Program-made: the position numbers and the translations under genes
Notes under the pieces: generated by a model
What the model was told of the DNA's origin: nothing
The model's database searches: none
The model's input: the letters and a program-made list of their open reading frames with translations, nothing else
Source of the DNA: Betaproteobacteria bacterium
GTDB taxonomy: Bacteria > Pseudomonadota > Gammaproteobacteria > Burkholderiales > Usitatibacteraceae
Direction of reading: 5' to 3'
DNA: 64,000 bases
Assembly (NCBI GenBank): GCA_016709665.1
Contig: JADJMI010000005.1
Coordinates: 431,367 to 495,366, forward strand
Part shown: positions 53,823 to 64,000 of the stretch, piece by piece
Layout of the letters: every line of letters starts with the position of its first letter
Numbering within the stretch: the first letter of the stretch is position 1

Positions 53823-54905
53823 TCAGCCGGGATGTGTCTGGACAAGCGTGGAATGATATCGGACTTGGGCCTCGATTTCCTCCCTGAGGCCGCCCTTTCC
53901 CGCGAGGCGCCGGGCGTACCACGCGGCCGTGAGCCGCAGCGAATCGTCGAGCGAGAGCCGCGGCCGCCAGCCGAGACGCGCCATCGCCTTCGTCGAGTCG
54001 AGCATGAGCTTGCCGGCTTCGTGCGGGTGGTCCGCGCCGTCCTGCCGCCAGCGAAGGCCCCCGGGCCAGAGGGCCGAAAGCTTCTCCACCACGTCGCGCA
54101 CCGGGCGGTCCCCACCCGCGGCCGGGCCGAAGTTCCACGCCTCCGAGAAGGCGGCCGGCTCGCGCAGCAGCGCCTCGGCGAGCAGGAGGTACCCGTGCAG
54201 CGGCTCCATCACGTGCTGCCACGGGCGCGTGCTGCCGGGGTTGCGGATGGGCGTCTCGCCGCCCGCCATCGCGGCGCGCATGAGGTCCGGGACGAGGCGG
54301 TCGGCCGCCCAGTCGCCGCCGCCGATCACGTTGCCCGCGCGCGCGGTGGCGAGGCCCACGAGCGGCGCGCCGTGCGCGAAGAACGAGCGGCGGAAACTGT
54401 CGGTGACGAGTTCCGCGCAAGCCTTGCTGTTGCTGTACGGGTCGTGGCCGCCGAGCGCGTCGGACTCGACGTAGCCGCGCTCCCACTCGCGGTTCTCGTA
54501 GCACTTGTCCGTGGTCACCACGACGATGGCGCGCAGCGAAGGCGCGTGGCGGCAGGCCTCGAGCACGCTCGCGGTGCCGACGACGTTGGTGGCATAGGTG
54601 TCGACGGGCTCGCGATAGCCTTCCTTCACGAGGGGCTGGGCGGCCAGGTGGAACAGCACCTGCGGATCGAAAGCCTCGATCGCCGCGCGCGTGGCCGCCG
54701 CATCCCGGATGTCGCCGCGGGTGTCGACGAGGCCCTCGGCGATGCCCGCGTCCTCGAAGAGGCTCGGTGTGGTGGGCGGATCGAGCGCGTAGCCCGCGAC
54801 GCGCGCGCCCATCGACTGCAGCCACGCGCACAGCCACCCGCCCTTGAATCCCGTGTGCCCGGTGACGAAGACCCGGCGGCCGCGCCAGGGCGACGCGTCC
54901 GCCAT
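53823..54905 (-). CDS. rfbG: CDP-glucose 4,6-dehydratase
   Basis: 360-aa extended SDR that makes CDP-4-keto-6-deoxy-D-glucose. The family-specific start RRVFVTGHTGFKGGWLCAWL, the segment FHLAAQPLVKEGYREPVDTY, the active site with YSNSK and TTDKCYENREW, and GNVIGGGDWAADRLVPD are all typical of RfbG. I start at ATG 54905, whose A overlaps the rfbF stop (TGATG). The usual next gene, the C3 dehydrase rfbH, is absent here. Confidence 0.95.
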   Translation of the reverse strand: MADASPWRGRRVFVTGHTGFKGGWLCAWLQSMGARVAGYALDPPTTPSLFEDAGIAEGLVDTRGDIRDAAATRAAIEAFDPQVLFHLAAQPLVKEGYREPVDTYATNVVGTASVLEACRHAPSLRAIVVVTTDKCYENREWERGYVESDALGGHDPYSNSKACAELVTDSFRRSFFAHGAPLVGLATARAGNVIGGGDWAADRLVPDLMRAAMAGGETPIRNPGSTRPWQHVMEPLHGYLLLAEALLREPAAFSEAWNFGPAAGGDRPVRDVVEKLSALWPGGLRWRQDGADHPHEAGKLMLDSTKAMARLGWRPRLSLDDSLRLTAAWYARRLAGKGGLREEIEAQVRYHSTLVQTHPG

Positions 54906-55672
54906 CACCACACCTTCCAGGGCGCCCTGCCGGAGGCCCACAGGTCCTCGAGCACGTTCTTCTCGCGCAGCGTGTCCATGGGCTGCCAGAAACCGTCGTG
55001 GGGGTACGCGCCCAGCTGGCCGTCCTTCGCGAGGTTCTCGAGCGGGGCGTGCTCCCAGATGTCCGCGTCGCCCTTCAGGTACCGGAAGACGTCGGGCTGG
55101 AGCACGAAGAAGCCGCCGTTGATCCAGCCGCCGTCGCCCGCGGGCTTCTCCACGAAGCCCGTCACGCGATCGCCGTCGAGGTCCAGGGCGCCGAACCGCC
55201 CGGGCGGCCGCACGGCGGTCACGGTGGCGGTGCGCCCGCCGGCCCGGTGGAAGGCGACCAACTTGCCGATGTCCACGCTCGAGACGCCGTCGCCGTAGGT
55301 GAAGCAGAAGGGTTCGTCACCGACGTAGCGCTCGACGCGTTTCAGGCGCCCGCCCGTCTGCGATTGCTCGCCGGTGTCCACGAGCGTCACCTTCCAGGGC
55401 TCCGAGGCCTTCTGGTGCACTTCCATCCGGTTGTCGGCGAGGTCGAAGGTGACGTCCGCCATGTGCAGGAAGTAGTTGGCGAAGTATTCCTTGATGACGT
55501 AGCCCTTGTAGCCCAGGCAGATCACGAAGTCGTTCAGGCCGTGGGCCGAGTAGATCTTCATGATGTGCCACAGGATGGGCCGGCCGCCGATCTCGATCAT
55601 CGGCTTGGGGCGCACCACGGACTCTTCGCTGATGCGGGAGCCCAGGCCCCCGGCGAGGATGACGACTTTCAA
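54905..55672 (-). CDS. rfbF: Glucose-1-phosphate cytidylyltransferase
   Basis: 255 aa; joins CTP and glucose 1-phosphate to give CDP-glucose. VVILAGGLGSRISEESVVRP with KPMIEIGGRPILWHIMKIY is the RfbF signature, and FCFTYGDGVSSVDI holds the metal Asp. The start is TTG 55672: an in-frame TGA lies only three codons upstream, so no ATG or GTG is possible. It is the first gene of a nine-gene leftward operon ending near 47757. Confidence 0.95.
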   Translation of the reverse strand: MKVVILAGGLGSRISEESVVRPKPMIEIGGRPILWHIMKIYSAHGLNDFVICLGYKGYVIKEYFANYFLHMADVTFDLADNRMEVHQKASEPWKVTLVDTGEQSQTGGRLKRVERYVGDEPFCFTYGDGVSSVDIGKLVAFHRAGGRTATVTAVRPPGRFGALDLDGDRVTGFVEKPAGDGGWINGGFFVLQPDVFRYLKGDADIWEHAPLENLAKDGQLGAYPHDGFWQPMDTLREKNVLEDLWASGRAPWKVW

Positions 55673-55808
55673 TCGGGTTCACCTGGTCGTGAGTCGCGAA
55701 AGGGAGATCCTTCCGCGGCCCGCGCCGGCGATTGCCAGCCGGCGGCGCGCGTGCCCAGTTTAGCCTTTCCGTTCCGGGGCGGCTCCCGCGGCCCGCCTTT
55801 GCCGCGGG

Positions 55809-58800
55809 TCAGGGCGCGAACACCTCGACGATGCCCACGCCCGGCCTGCCGAGCGCATCGGACACGATGGCCGTATAGGCGCCCGGGGGCAGCGTGACGA
55901 TCATCGCCGCCTCGAACATGTTGGACGGCGCGAAGCCGAGCGCCTGGATGCGGGCGGCGTCCGGGGAATCCACCCAGTCCTCGTTGCTCGCGAGGAAATC
56001 CTGCCCGGCGAAGAGGAGAAGCGTCGGGTTCACGAGGAGCCCGGTGAGGCCGAATTCGGCGAGCGACGGGCCGCGGGCGCGGACGATCACCGTACGGGGC
56101 ATGTCGCCCTGGATCACGAAGCCGGCGATCATGACGTCGGCGCCCGAGGACGCCCGGCCCCGCGTGGAGATGTTCGCGAGCGGGGATTCCGGGGTGTCCG
56201 TCTCGAACATCTCCACGATGCCGATCCCGGTGCCGCCGGCCACGCCCGTCACGATGACGGTGTAGGCGCCCGGGGCCAGCGTCACGAGAATGGCGGATTC
56301 CTTCGCGTCGGCGGGTTGCATGCCGATGGCCATGAGCGCCGCGGCATCCGGCCCCTGCCCCCAGTCGTCGTTGTAGCGAAGCGGCGTCGAGCCGGCGTAG
56401 AGCTGCAGCTGCGGGTCCGCGAGGGGATTGGCGATCCCGAAGCCCGCCAGCGAAGGGCCGCGCGCCCGCACGGCCACGGTCTTCGGCTGCGTTCCCGAGA
56501 TGATGAAACCGGCGATCAGCACGTCGTCGCCCGCGAGCACCGGCATGCGCGTGGAGATGTTCGCGAAACGACCGACGCCCAGGAATTCGGCGGTGACGCT
56601 GCGGGCCGCGCTCATCGTCACGGTGCACGGGGCGGTACCCGTGCAGGCGCCGCTCCAGCCCGCGAAGACCGAGCCGCCGGTGGCCGTCGCGGTGAGGGTG
56701 ATCGTGGCGTCCGTCGGGAAGCTGGCCGAGCAGGCCGGGCCGCAGTCGATGCCTGCGGGCGACGAGGTCACGGCCCCGCTGCCGCCGCCGGTGCGCGTGA
56801 CGACGAGCGGGAAGCGCAGGGCGGTGAAGCTCGCGCCGACCTGGGCGGCCGCCGCCATCGGGACGACGCACGGACCCGTGCCGCTGCAGGCGCCGCTCCA
56901 GCCGGAGAAGGCCGAGTCGTCGGCGGCCGTCGCCGTCAGGCTCACCGGGGTGCCCGCCACGAAATCGGCCGAGCACGTCGTGCCGCAGTCGATGCCCGCG
57001 GGCGACGAGGCCACGGTTCCGGTTCCGGTGCCCGTTCGCGTGACGGCGAGCGGGTAGCGCAGGACGGCGAAGTCCGCGCTGACCTGGGCTGCCGCCGCCA
57101 TCGTGACGATGCACGGACCCGCGCCGCTGCACGCGCCGCTCCAGCCGGTGAAGATCGAGCCGGCGGCGGCCGTCGCCGCGAGGCTCACCGTGGCGCCCTG
57201 CGGGAAGTCCGCCGTGCAGGTCGCGCCGCAATCGATGCCGGCGGGCGACGAGGTCACGGTTCCGCCCCCGAGGCCGGCGCGGACGACGACGAGGGGTGGC
57301 GGACCGTGGTGAAGCTGGCGCTGACCTGGGTGGCGGCGTTCATCGTGACGACGCACGGGCCGGTGCCGGTGCAGGCGCCTGACCAGCCGGCGAAGAGGGA
57401 TCCTGCGGCCGCGATCGCCTGGAGATTCACCGTGGCGCCCTGCGGGAAGTCCGCCGCGCAGGTCGCGCCGCAATCGATGCCGGCCGGGATCGAGGTGACG
57501 GTGCCGAGGCCTTCTCCGGCGATCGAGACCGCGAGGGCGACGGGAATGGGCTCGAACGTCGCCGTCACCTGGCGATTCGTTGCGAGCGTGACGAGGCACG
57601 ATCCCGTGCCCGCGCATGCCCCGGACCATCCGGCGAAGAAGAAGCCCGCTTGCGCGGTGGCCTCGAGGGCGACCGCCTGGTCCGCCGGATAGAAGGCGGC
57701 GCATGCGCCCGGGCAATCGATGTCGGCCGGGACCGACACGACGCGGCCGCCCGTGGCGCCGGCGATGCTCACGGTGAGCTCCGGCTGGATGAACACGCGG
57801 TCGAGGAAGGACATCAGCACCGGTTTGCCCGGTTCGCTGAGCGCGTGCTGGTCGTTGTCGGGGTCGACGTAGATCTCGACGATGCGGCCGTCGCCGGTGG
57901 GCAGGCCCAGCCACTCGTAGAAGCCGTCTCCGGGTGCGACCCGGAAGCAGCAGGGGTCCAGGCCGCCGTAGAGGTGCAGGCTGCCGAGCCGGCCGGCGTG
58001 GCGTTGCAGTTCCTCGTGCCCGACCCGGCTGTAGGTGCGCGGGCTCCATTGCTCCCAGTCCGAGATCTCCAACGGGCCGGCCGGCGCCGCGAGGCGCATG
58101 GACAGCGGCGTGCCGCCGGCGATCGAGATCACGAAGTCTACGGCGGGATGCGCGAGCCCGATCGAGTAGGCCGTCATGCCGCCGCCGGAGCGGCCGATAA
58201 GGCCGACGGGCCCCGTCGCGCCTTGTCGCAGGATCGCGATGAAGCTCGCGATCGGGGTGAGGATCTCGCTCCAGAGGGGGCTCACGGCGTCGCGTTCGAA
58301 ATCGGCGTATTCCTCGTGGGTGAGCGCCGGCGGGGGCGGGTCCTCCGGGGAGGGGGTGTTGCGGCCGAAGAGCGGCATCTCGGCCACGTAGACCTCGAAT
58401 CCGAGATCGGCCAGCCAGCGCACGAAGTCGATCCCGTCGGTCAGTTCCACGTGCGAATGACCTTCGTGATAGAGGATGCGCCGGCCGTAATAGGGCCCCG
58501 CGGGATTCGGGCCGCAATGGCGCATCAGGAGCACGGGGCCGCTGTAGGTCGTCGGGGTGTACCCCACGACGGCAAGCTCCACGCCGGCGACGCAGGCGTT
58601 GTCCTGGGGCACGAAGGCGCCTGTTGCCGTGACGGTCGCCGGGGCGATCCCCAGCGTCTCGAGGTACTCCGCGCGGACTTCATCCCGGCTTCTGGGCACG
58701 GGAGGATGGAAATGGTCGCTTACGTAGCGGGCGAGCAGCACGCGCTCCCCGTTCGCGGTCGCATAGAGACCGTGTGCCAGGCTGCCGTCCGGAAGCGTGG

Positions 58801-59074
58801 CGGGTACCGGCGAGAGATCCGTGACCGAGAGGCTTCGCGCCGCGAGCCAGGCCTGGAGGTCGATGTCGGAGCACACCAGCGAAAGTTCGGGCGAGCGGGG
58901 GTTGTAGTTCTCGTAGAGGCACCGGGCCCCGGGCACGCTGCGGTCGGCAGCGCGCGCCGGGGGCGGGAATGCCGCGAAGGCGGCGAACGCGAGGCAGGCG
59001 AGTAGCCACCTCCCGGCGCCCGGAAACGCGCGTGGGGCGGCGGCCGGGCCGTCAGGGCCGGGCCGCGGGTGCAT
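55809..59074 (-). CDS. Secreted alpha/beta hydrolase-like protein with Cys-rich repeats and C-terminal beta modules (frameshifted as read)
   Basis: About 1,088 aa after correcting one frameshift. A signal peptide (AFPPPARAAD) is followed by an alpha/beta-hydrolase-like domain (to about residue 440) with a nucleophile elbow GLIGRSGGGMTAY. Then come five repeats of about 80 residues, each with IPAGIDCGATCAADFPQGAT- and GWSGACTGTGPCVVTM-like segments and four Cys. Two terminal beta modules match those of the protein at 38884-40122. Between repeats 2 and 3, at a run of four C on the coding strand (57293-57296), the frame slips. One more C would restore an unbroken repeat, which suggests a sequencing error. 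The substrate is unknown. Confidence 0.82.
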
Positions 59075-59194
59075 TCTGGGCTGCCGGATGCTGTGCCATG
59101 GCGCTCATCAGGATGGAACGATGCATCGCCTGCCTTCTTCGCAATTTTGCTCCATCCGGATAACGGAGGTTTCGGAGATTCGTTGACCGCGGGG

Positions 59195-59203
59195 TGATAG
59201 AAT
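59195..59203 (+). promoter_or_regulatory. Extended -10 promoter candidate for hddA-gmhA
   Basis: TGATAGAAT (TG-N-TAGAAT) lies 91 bp before the hddA start in an A/T-richer patch. A TTGACC is present only 9 bp upstream, too close for a normal -35. The 220-bp gap 59075-59294 otherwise shows no gene. Confidence 0.35.
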
Positions 59204-59294
59204 TTGAGGTTGTGCGCACGCCCGCGATGACATCCCGCCCGCCTTCGTCCGACCCCTGTCCGGATCCGGCGTTCCCTCGCGCGGATTTTTCCCC

Positions 59295-60209
59295 GTGGTG
59301 ATCCGCGCCCGCGCGCCCCTGCGCCTGGGCCTCGCCGGCGGGGGCACCGACATCGCGTCCTATGCCGACGTGCACGGCGGGCTCGTCCTCAACGCCACGA
59401 TCGGTCGATACGCATACGCGGTCATCCGCATACTCGATGAGCCTCGGATCGCCCTGGTCGCGAACGACCGGCAGGAGCGCGAGGACTGCGCGCTCGCGCC
59501 GGAACTGCCTCTCGGTGGGCGGCTTGACCTGCACCGGGCCGTCTACAACGAGATCGTGCGAGCCTACAACGGCGGGCGACCGATCGCGCTCGAACTCACC
59601 ACCCACTGCGACGCGCCGGCCGGCTCCGGCCTGGGCTCGTCGTCCACCCTCGTGGTGGCGATGGTCAAGGCCTTCGTCGAGCTGCTCAACCTGCCGCTGG
59701 ACGACTACGCCATCGCCGCGCTCGCCTACAAGGTGGAGCGGATCGACTGCGGCCTGCAGGGCGGGCACCAGGACCAGTACTCCGCCACCTTCGGCGGCTT
59801 CAACTTCATGGAGTTCGGGCGCGATCGCGTCGTGGTCAACTCGCTGCGGGTGAAGAACTGGATCCTCTGCGAGCTCGAGGCCTCGCTGGTGCTCTACTAC
59901 ACCGGCGTCTCGCGGGAATCGGCGCGGATCATCGCGGACCAGGACACCGGCATCCGCTCGGGCGCCGCCGCCTCGATCGAAGCCATGCACGGGCTCAAGC
60001 GCGAGGCGGTCACGATGAAGGAATGCCTGTCCTGCATCGCCGCGGGCGCGCGCGCGGGCAAGGTGTCTGGCGCCGGCGGCGGCGGGTTCATGATGTTCAT
60101 CGTTCCGCCCGAGCGCCGCATGGACGTGGTCCGCGTGCTCGAGGGCTACGGCGGCGAGGTGGGCGGCTGCCACTTCACCAAGCACGGCACGCAGGCCTGG
60201 AGGCTCTGA
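59295..60209 (+). CDS. hddA: GHMP kinase, D-glycero-D-manno-heptose 7-phosphate kinase type
   Basis: 304 aa. The GHMP motif 1 region RAPLRLGLAGGGTDIASYAD, the ATP-binding loop PAGSGLGSSSTLVVAMVKAF and motif 3 KVSGAGGGGFMMFIVP are complete. This pattern matches HddA/WcbL heptose kinases, which phosphorylate C1 of heptose 7-phosphate. Linkage with gmhA (1-bp overlap) strongly supports heptose. Two GTG codons in tandem (59295 and 59298) are possible starts. Confidence 0.88.
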   Translation: MVIRARAPLRLGLAGGGTDIASYADVHGGLVLNATIGRYAYAVIRILDEPRIALVANDRQEREDCALAPELPLGGRLDLHRAVYNEIVRAYNGGRPIALELTTHCDAPAGSGLGSSSTLVVAMVKAFVELLNLPLDDYAIAALAYKVERIDCGLQGGHQDQYSATFGGFNFMEFGRDRVVVNSLRVKNWILCELEASLVLYYTGVSRESARIIADQDTGIRSGAAASIEAMHGLKREAVTMKECLSCIAAGARAGKVSGAGGGGFMMFIVPPERRMDVVRVLEGYGGEVGGCHFTKHGTQAWRL

Positions 60210-60793
60210 TGGAAGACAAGGTCCGGGCGCAGATCCGGGAAAGCGGCGCCGTCGTCGCCGCGATGCTCGCGGACGAGGGCCTCGCCCGCACGGTGAGCGC
60301 GGTGTCGGCAGCCTGTGTGGAGGCCCTTCGCGCGGGCCACAAGCTCCTCTTCATGGGCAACGGCGGCAGCGCCGCCGACTGCCAGCACCTGGCCGGCGAG
60401 ATGGTGAGCCGCTTCGCCTTCGACCGGCCGGGCCTTCCGGCCTTCGCGCTCACGGTCGATTCCTCGGTGATGACGGCCATCGGCAACGACTACGGCTACG
60501 AACTGCTCTTCGCGCGGCAGGTGCAGGCGGTGGCGAAGGCGGGCGACGTGCTCTTCGGCATCAGCACCTCCGGGCGCTCGCCCAACATCCTGAAGGGCCT
60601 CGAGATGGCGCGGTCCCTGGGCGTGGTCACGGTGGGCATGACGGGCAACCAGAAGGCCCGCATCACCGGGCTCGTCGACCATTGCATCGAGATTCCCTCT
60701 GCCAGCACGCCGAAGATCCAGGAAGGCCACATCATCGTCGGGCACGTCGTCTGCGGCCTGGTCGAGGAAGCCCTCTTCACGCGTCCTGCGTAG
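60209..60793 (+). CDS. gmhA: Sedoheptulose 7-phosphate isomerase
   Basis: 194-aa SIS-domain enzyme that converts sedoheptulose 7-phosphate to D-glycero-D-manno-heptose 7-phosphate. The phosphate-binding motifs LLFMGNGGSAADCQHLAGEM and GISTSGRSPNIL are intact, and the C-terminal QEGHIIVGHVVCGLVEEAL carries the catalytic His/Glu. ATG 60209 overlaps the hddA stop (TGATG). It feeds HddA, whose product would be used by HddC at 47024. Confidence 0.95.
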   Translation: MEDKVRAQIRESGAVVAAMLADEGLARTVSAVSAACVEALRAGHKLLFMGNGGSAADCQHLAGEMVSRFAFDRPGLPAFALTVDSSVMTAIGNDYGYELLFARQVQAVAKAGDVLFGISTSGRSPNILKGLEMARSLGVVTVGMTGNQKARITGLVDHCIEIPSASTPKIQEGHIIVGHVVCGLVEEALFTRPA

Positions 60794-60811
60794 CGCACCG
60801 AGCCCGTCCCC

Positions 60812-61766
<955 letters not shown>

Positions 61767-61767
61767 G

Positions 61768-63652
61768 ATGTGCGGCATCGCCGGATACGTCGGCGAGGGC
61801 CGGGAGGGCGACCTGCGGGCGATGGGCGATCGCATCGCCCACCGCGGGCCCGATGGGGAGGGCATCTGCGGGTTCCGCGGTGCCGGCGTCCACCTGCTCC
61901 ACCGCCGCCTGGCGATCATCGACCTCGCCACGGGCGACCAGCCGATGTGGAACGAGGACCGCACCGTGTGCGTGGTCTTCAACGGCGAGATCTACAACCA
62001 CGTGGTCCTTCGCGCCGAGTTGGTGGCGAAAGGCCATCACTTCGCCTCGCACCATTCGGACACCGAGGTCCTCGTCCACGGCTACGAGGAGTGGGGCACG
62101 GAGCTGCCCGGTCGCCTGAACGGGATGTTCGCCTTCGCGATCTGGGACGCGCCGCGGCGGCGCCTCTTCCTCGCACGCGACCGGTTCGGCAAGAAGCCGC
62201 TCTACTACACCTGCCGCCCCGGGCTGTTCGCGTTCGCGTCGGAACTGACGGCGCTCGCCGGGCATTCCGGCGTACGCGCGGAAGTGGACCGCGATTCCCT
62301 GCGCAAGCTGTTCGCCTACGGGTTCATCCCGGCGCCGCGTTCCTTCTACCGCGACGTGCGCAAGCTGCCCGGCGGGCACTGGATGGCGTTCGAGCTCGAT
62401 CGGCCCGGCGAGGTCACGGTCCGGCGCTACTGGCAGTTCGAGATCGAGACGGATCACGCGCTCGCGAGCCGCCCGGAAGAAAGCCTGGCGGAGGAACTCC
62501 GGCACCTGCTCGAGCGGGCCGTGGAGCGCCGCCTGATGAGCGACGTGCCGCTCGGCATCTTCCTGAGCGGGGGCATCGATTCGAGCGCGGTGCTCGCCTA
62601 CGCGGCGAAGCGCATGCCCGCCGAAGCGTCCAGACCTTCTCGATCGGGTTCCACGAGCCGAGCTTCGACGAATCGGCCCACGCCCGCGCGGTGGCGAGCC
62701 ACTTCGGCACGCAGCACCACGAGGAGATGCTCGGCATCGACCGGGCGCGGGACATGACGCCCGAGGTGCTGGGCCGCCTCGACGAGCCGTTCGGCGATCC
62801 GTCGATCGTCCCGACCTACCTGCTGTGCGAGTTCGCGCGCCGCCGCATCACGGTGGCCCTGGGCGGCGACGGGGCGACGAGCTCTTCGCCGGCTACGATC
62901 CCTTCAAGGCCTCGGCCGCCGCCCGCTGGTCCGGCGCCTCACGCCGGGCTGGCTCCGGGGGCATCCGTTCCCTCGCCGAGATGCTCCCCGTGTCGGAAAG
63001 GAACATGGGGCTCGACTTCAAGATCAAGCGCGGCCTTCGAGGCGCCGCGCAGCCTCCGAACCTGTGGAATCCGGTTTGGCTGGGGCCGCTCGAGCCCCGG
63101 GAGCTCGCCGAGCTGTTCCTCGAGCCCGTGGCGCCCGAGGCCGTCTACGAGGAGGCGATCGCCGCGTGGGACGGGTCGAAGGCCGGCAACGACGTCGATC
63201 GCACGCTCGAGTTCTACACCCGCTTCTATCTCCAGGACGACATCCTCGTGAAGGGGGACCGCGCCTCGATGATGGTGTCCCTCGAGGTGCGCTCGCCCTT
63301 CCTCGACAACGACCTGGTCGACTTCGCCCGCCGCCTGCCGCACGCGCTCAAGTACCGGAACGGCAGGACCAAGCACCTGCTAAAGTTCGCGCTGCGCGGC
63401 GTCGTGCCCGACGAGGTGCTGGAACGCCGCAAGAAGGGTTTCGGCATCCCGCTCACCCGATGGCTGCGGACGTGGGACCCGGCCGCGTTCGAGCGGGGCG
63501 GGATCGTGGCGGGAAATGCCGGCTGGGCCGCCGCGCAGCTGCGTGAGCACCAGGCCGGTTCGCGCGACAACCGCCTCGCGCTCTGGTGCCTGCTGGCCCT
63601 GGGGCATCACCGCGGCGCCGCCGGGATCCCGGCCGCCGGTTCGATCGGATAA
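61768..63652 (+). CDS. asnB: Asparagine synthase (glutamine-hydrolysing), two frameshifts as read
   Basis: About 628 aa once two single-base losses are corrected. The N-terminal glutaminase has nucleophile Cys2 (MCGIAGYVGEG) and HRGPDGEG, GEIYNH. The C-terminal synthetase has the PP-loop SGGIDSSAVLAY. Frame changes occur near 62625 (after AAKRMPAEA; resumes VQTFSIGFHEPSF) and at the G4 run near 62873-62876 (expected GGDGGDELFAGYDPF). Such enzymes in polysaccharide clusters may amidate a sugar acid rather than make asparagine. The synthetase C-terminus (YLQDDILVKGDRASM) is intact. Confidence 0.88.
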
Positions 63653-63660
63653 CCCGCTCC

Positions 63661-64000
63661 ATGGAAGTCGCCACCTACGAAGTCGAGAGCCGGGTAGAGC
63701 AGACCCACTGGTGGTTCGTGGGTCGCCGCAGGCTCTTTCGCGCCCACATCGAGGCCCTCGGGCTGTCGCCGGACGCGGCCGTCCTCGACGTCGGCACGAG
63801 CACGGGCACGAACTTGCGGCTGCTGAAGGACATGGGGTTCACCCGCTACCGGGGTCTCGACCCGAGCCCGGACGCGGTCCGCTGGTGCGCGGAGAAAGGC
63901 CTCGGCGCCGTGGACCTGGGAACGGTGGCCGCGATCCCGTTCCCGGACGCCACGTTCGACCTGGTGCTGGCCACGGACATCATCGAGCACGTGGACGACG
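63661..64000 (+). CDS. Class I SAM-dependent methyltransferase (3' end cut by window)
   Basis: The first 113 residues are present. The start MEVATYEVESRVEQTHWWFV with WW(F)VGRRR is a common beginning for methyltransferases of this type. The SAM-binding motif is VLDVGTSTGTNLRLLKDMG, and motif IV is LVLATDIIEHVDD, right at the window edge. ATG 63661 lies 8 bp after the amidotransferase stop, so it continues the same rightward operon. Confidence 0.88.
   Translation, partial: MEVATYEVESRVEQTHWWFVGRRRLFRAHIEALGLSPDAAVLDVGTSTGTNLRLLKDMGFTRYRGLDPSPDAVRWCAEKGLGAVDLGTVAAIPFPDATFDLVLATDIIEHVDD

Noticed and set aside
61768..63652. Calling the amidotransferase a true pseudogene
   Set aside because: Apart from two one-base losses every motif is conserved, and one loss is in a G run; error is more likely than decay, so it is annotated as a gene with a note.

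Overview
The window is very GC-rich, densely coding DNA with many ATGA, GTGA or TTGA stop/start overlaps. The fis-purH-purD order at the left edge, the aerobic hemF, the LIV-type ABC operon and the DUF4124, DUF1330 and EcsC genes point to a betaproteobacterium. Usitatibacter-like Nitrosomonadales or Burkholderiales would fit, but that placement is inference from gene style, not a database match.

Left third (1-24.7 kb), mostly housekeeping. It holds fis (cut by the window edge), purH-purD (purine synthesis) and hemF (haem). rhlE follows, with a promoter, a long leader and a terminator lying inside the convergent gene. Then come an ecsC-DUF1330 pair and a 770-bp gap with two covarying palindromic repeats. 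A histidine kinase is coupled to a Ser/Thr kinase with two receiver domains. The branched-chain amino-acid ABC operon livK-H-M-G-F is invaded twice by a terminal-inverted-repeat element, one copy carrying a PD-(D/E)XK (GxxExxY) gene. A repair/redox operon follows: AdaA-AlkA fusion, ogt, EamA transporter, DUF255 protein and cytochrome c.

Middle (22.7-33 kb), accessory. There are two lipoproteins (one TraB/GumN-like), an OsmC/MFS/DUF6265 set, and an exosortase E/protease next to its single VPEID-CTERM substrate. A Kv-beta-like aldo/keto reductase is followed by a 670-bp gap with a second palindromic repeat family, then a two-TM RCK-type channel with an odd selectivity filter and a fumarylacetoacetase-fold hydrolase.

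Right half (33-64 kb), a large surface-polysaccharide region. It contains glycosyltransferases (one a GT4-GT2 fusion), multi-span TMTC-like proteins, methyltransferases and a sulfotransferase. One long leftward operon makes a CDP-6-deoxy-4-ketohexose (rfbF, rfbG) and adds an epimerase and a split transketolase, which suggests a two-carbon-branched sugar. A GDP-D-glycero-D-manno-heptose branch (gmhA, hddA, hddC) is split across the locus. Two secreted proteins sharing the same tandem C-terminal beta module lie at either side. Three genes between 57 and 63 kb carry four single-base frameshifts, at least two in G/C homopolymers, which look more like sequencing errors than gene decay.

No rRNA, tRNA, CRISPR array, prophage or classical insertion sequence was seen.
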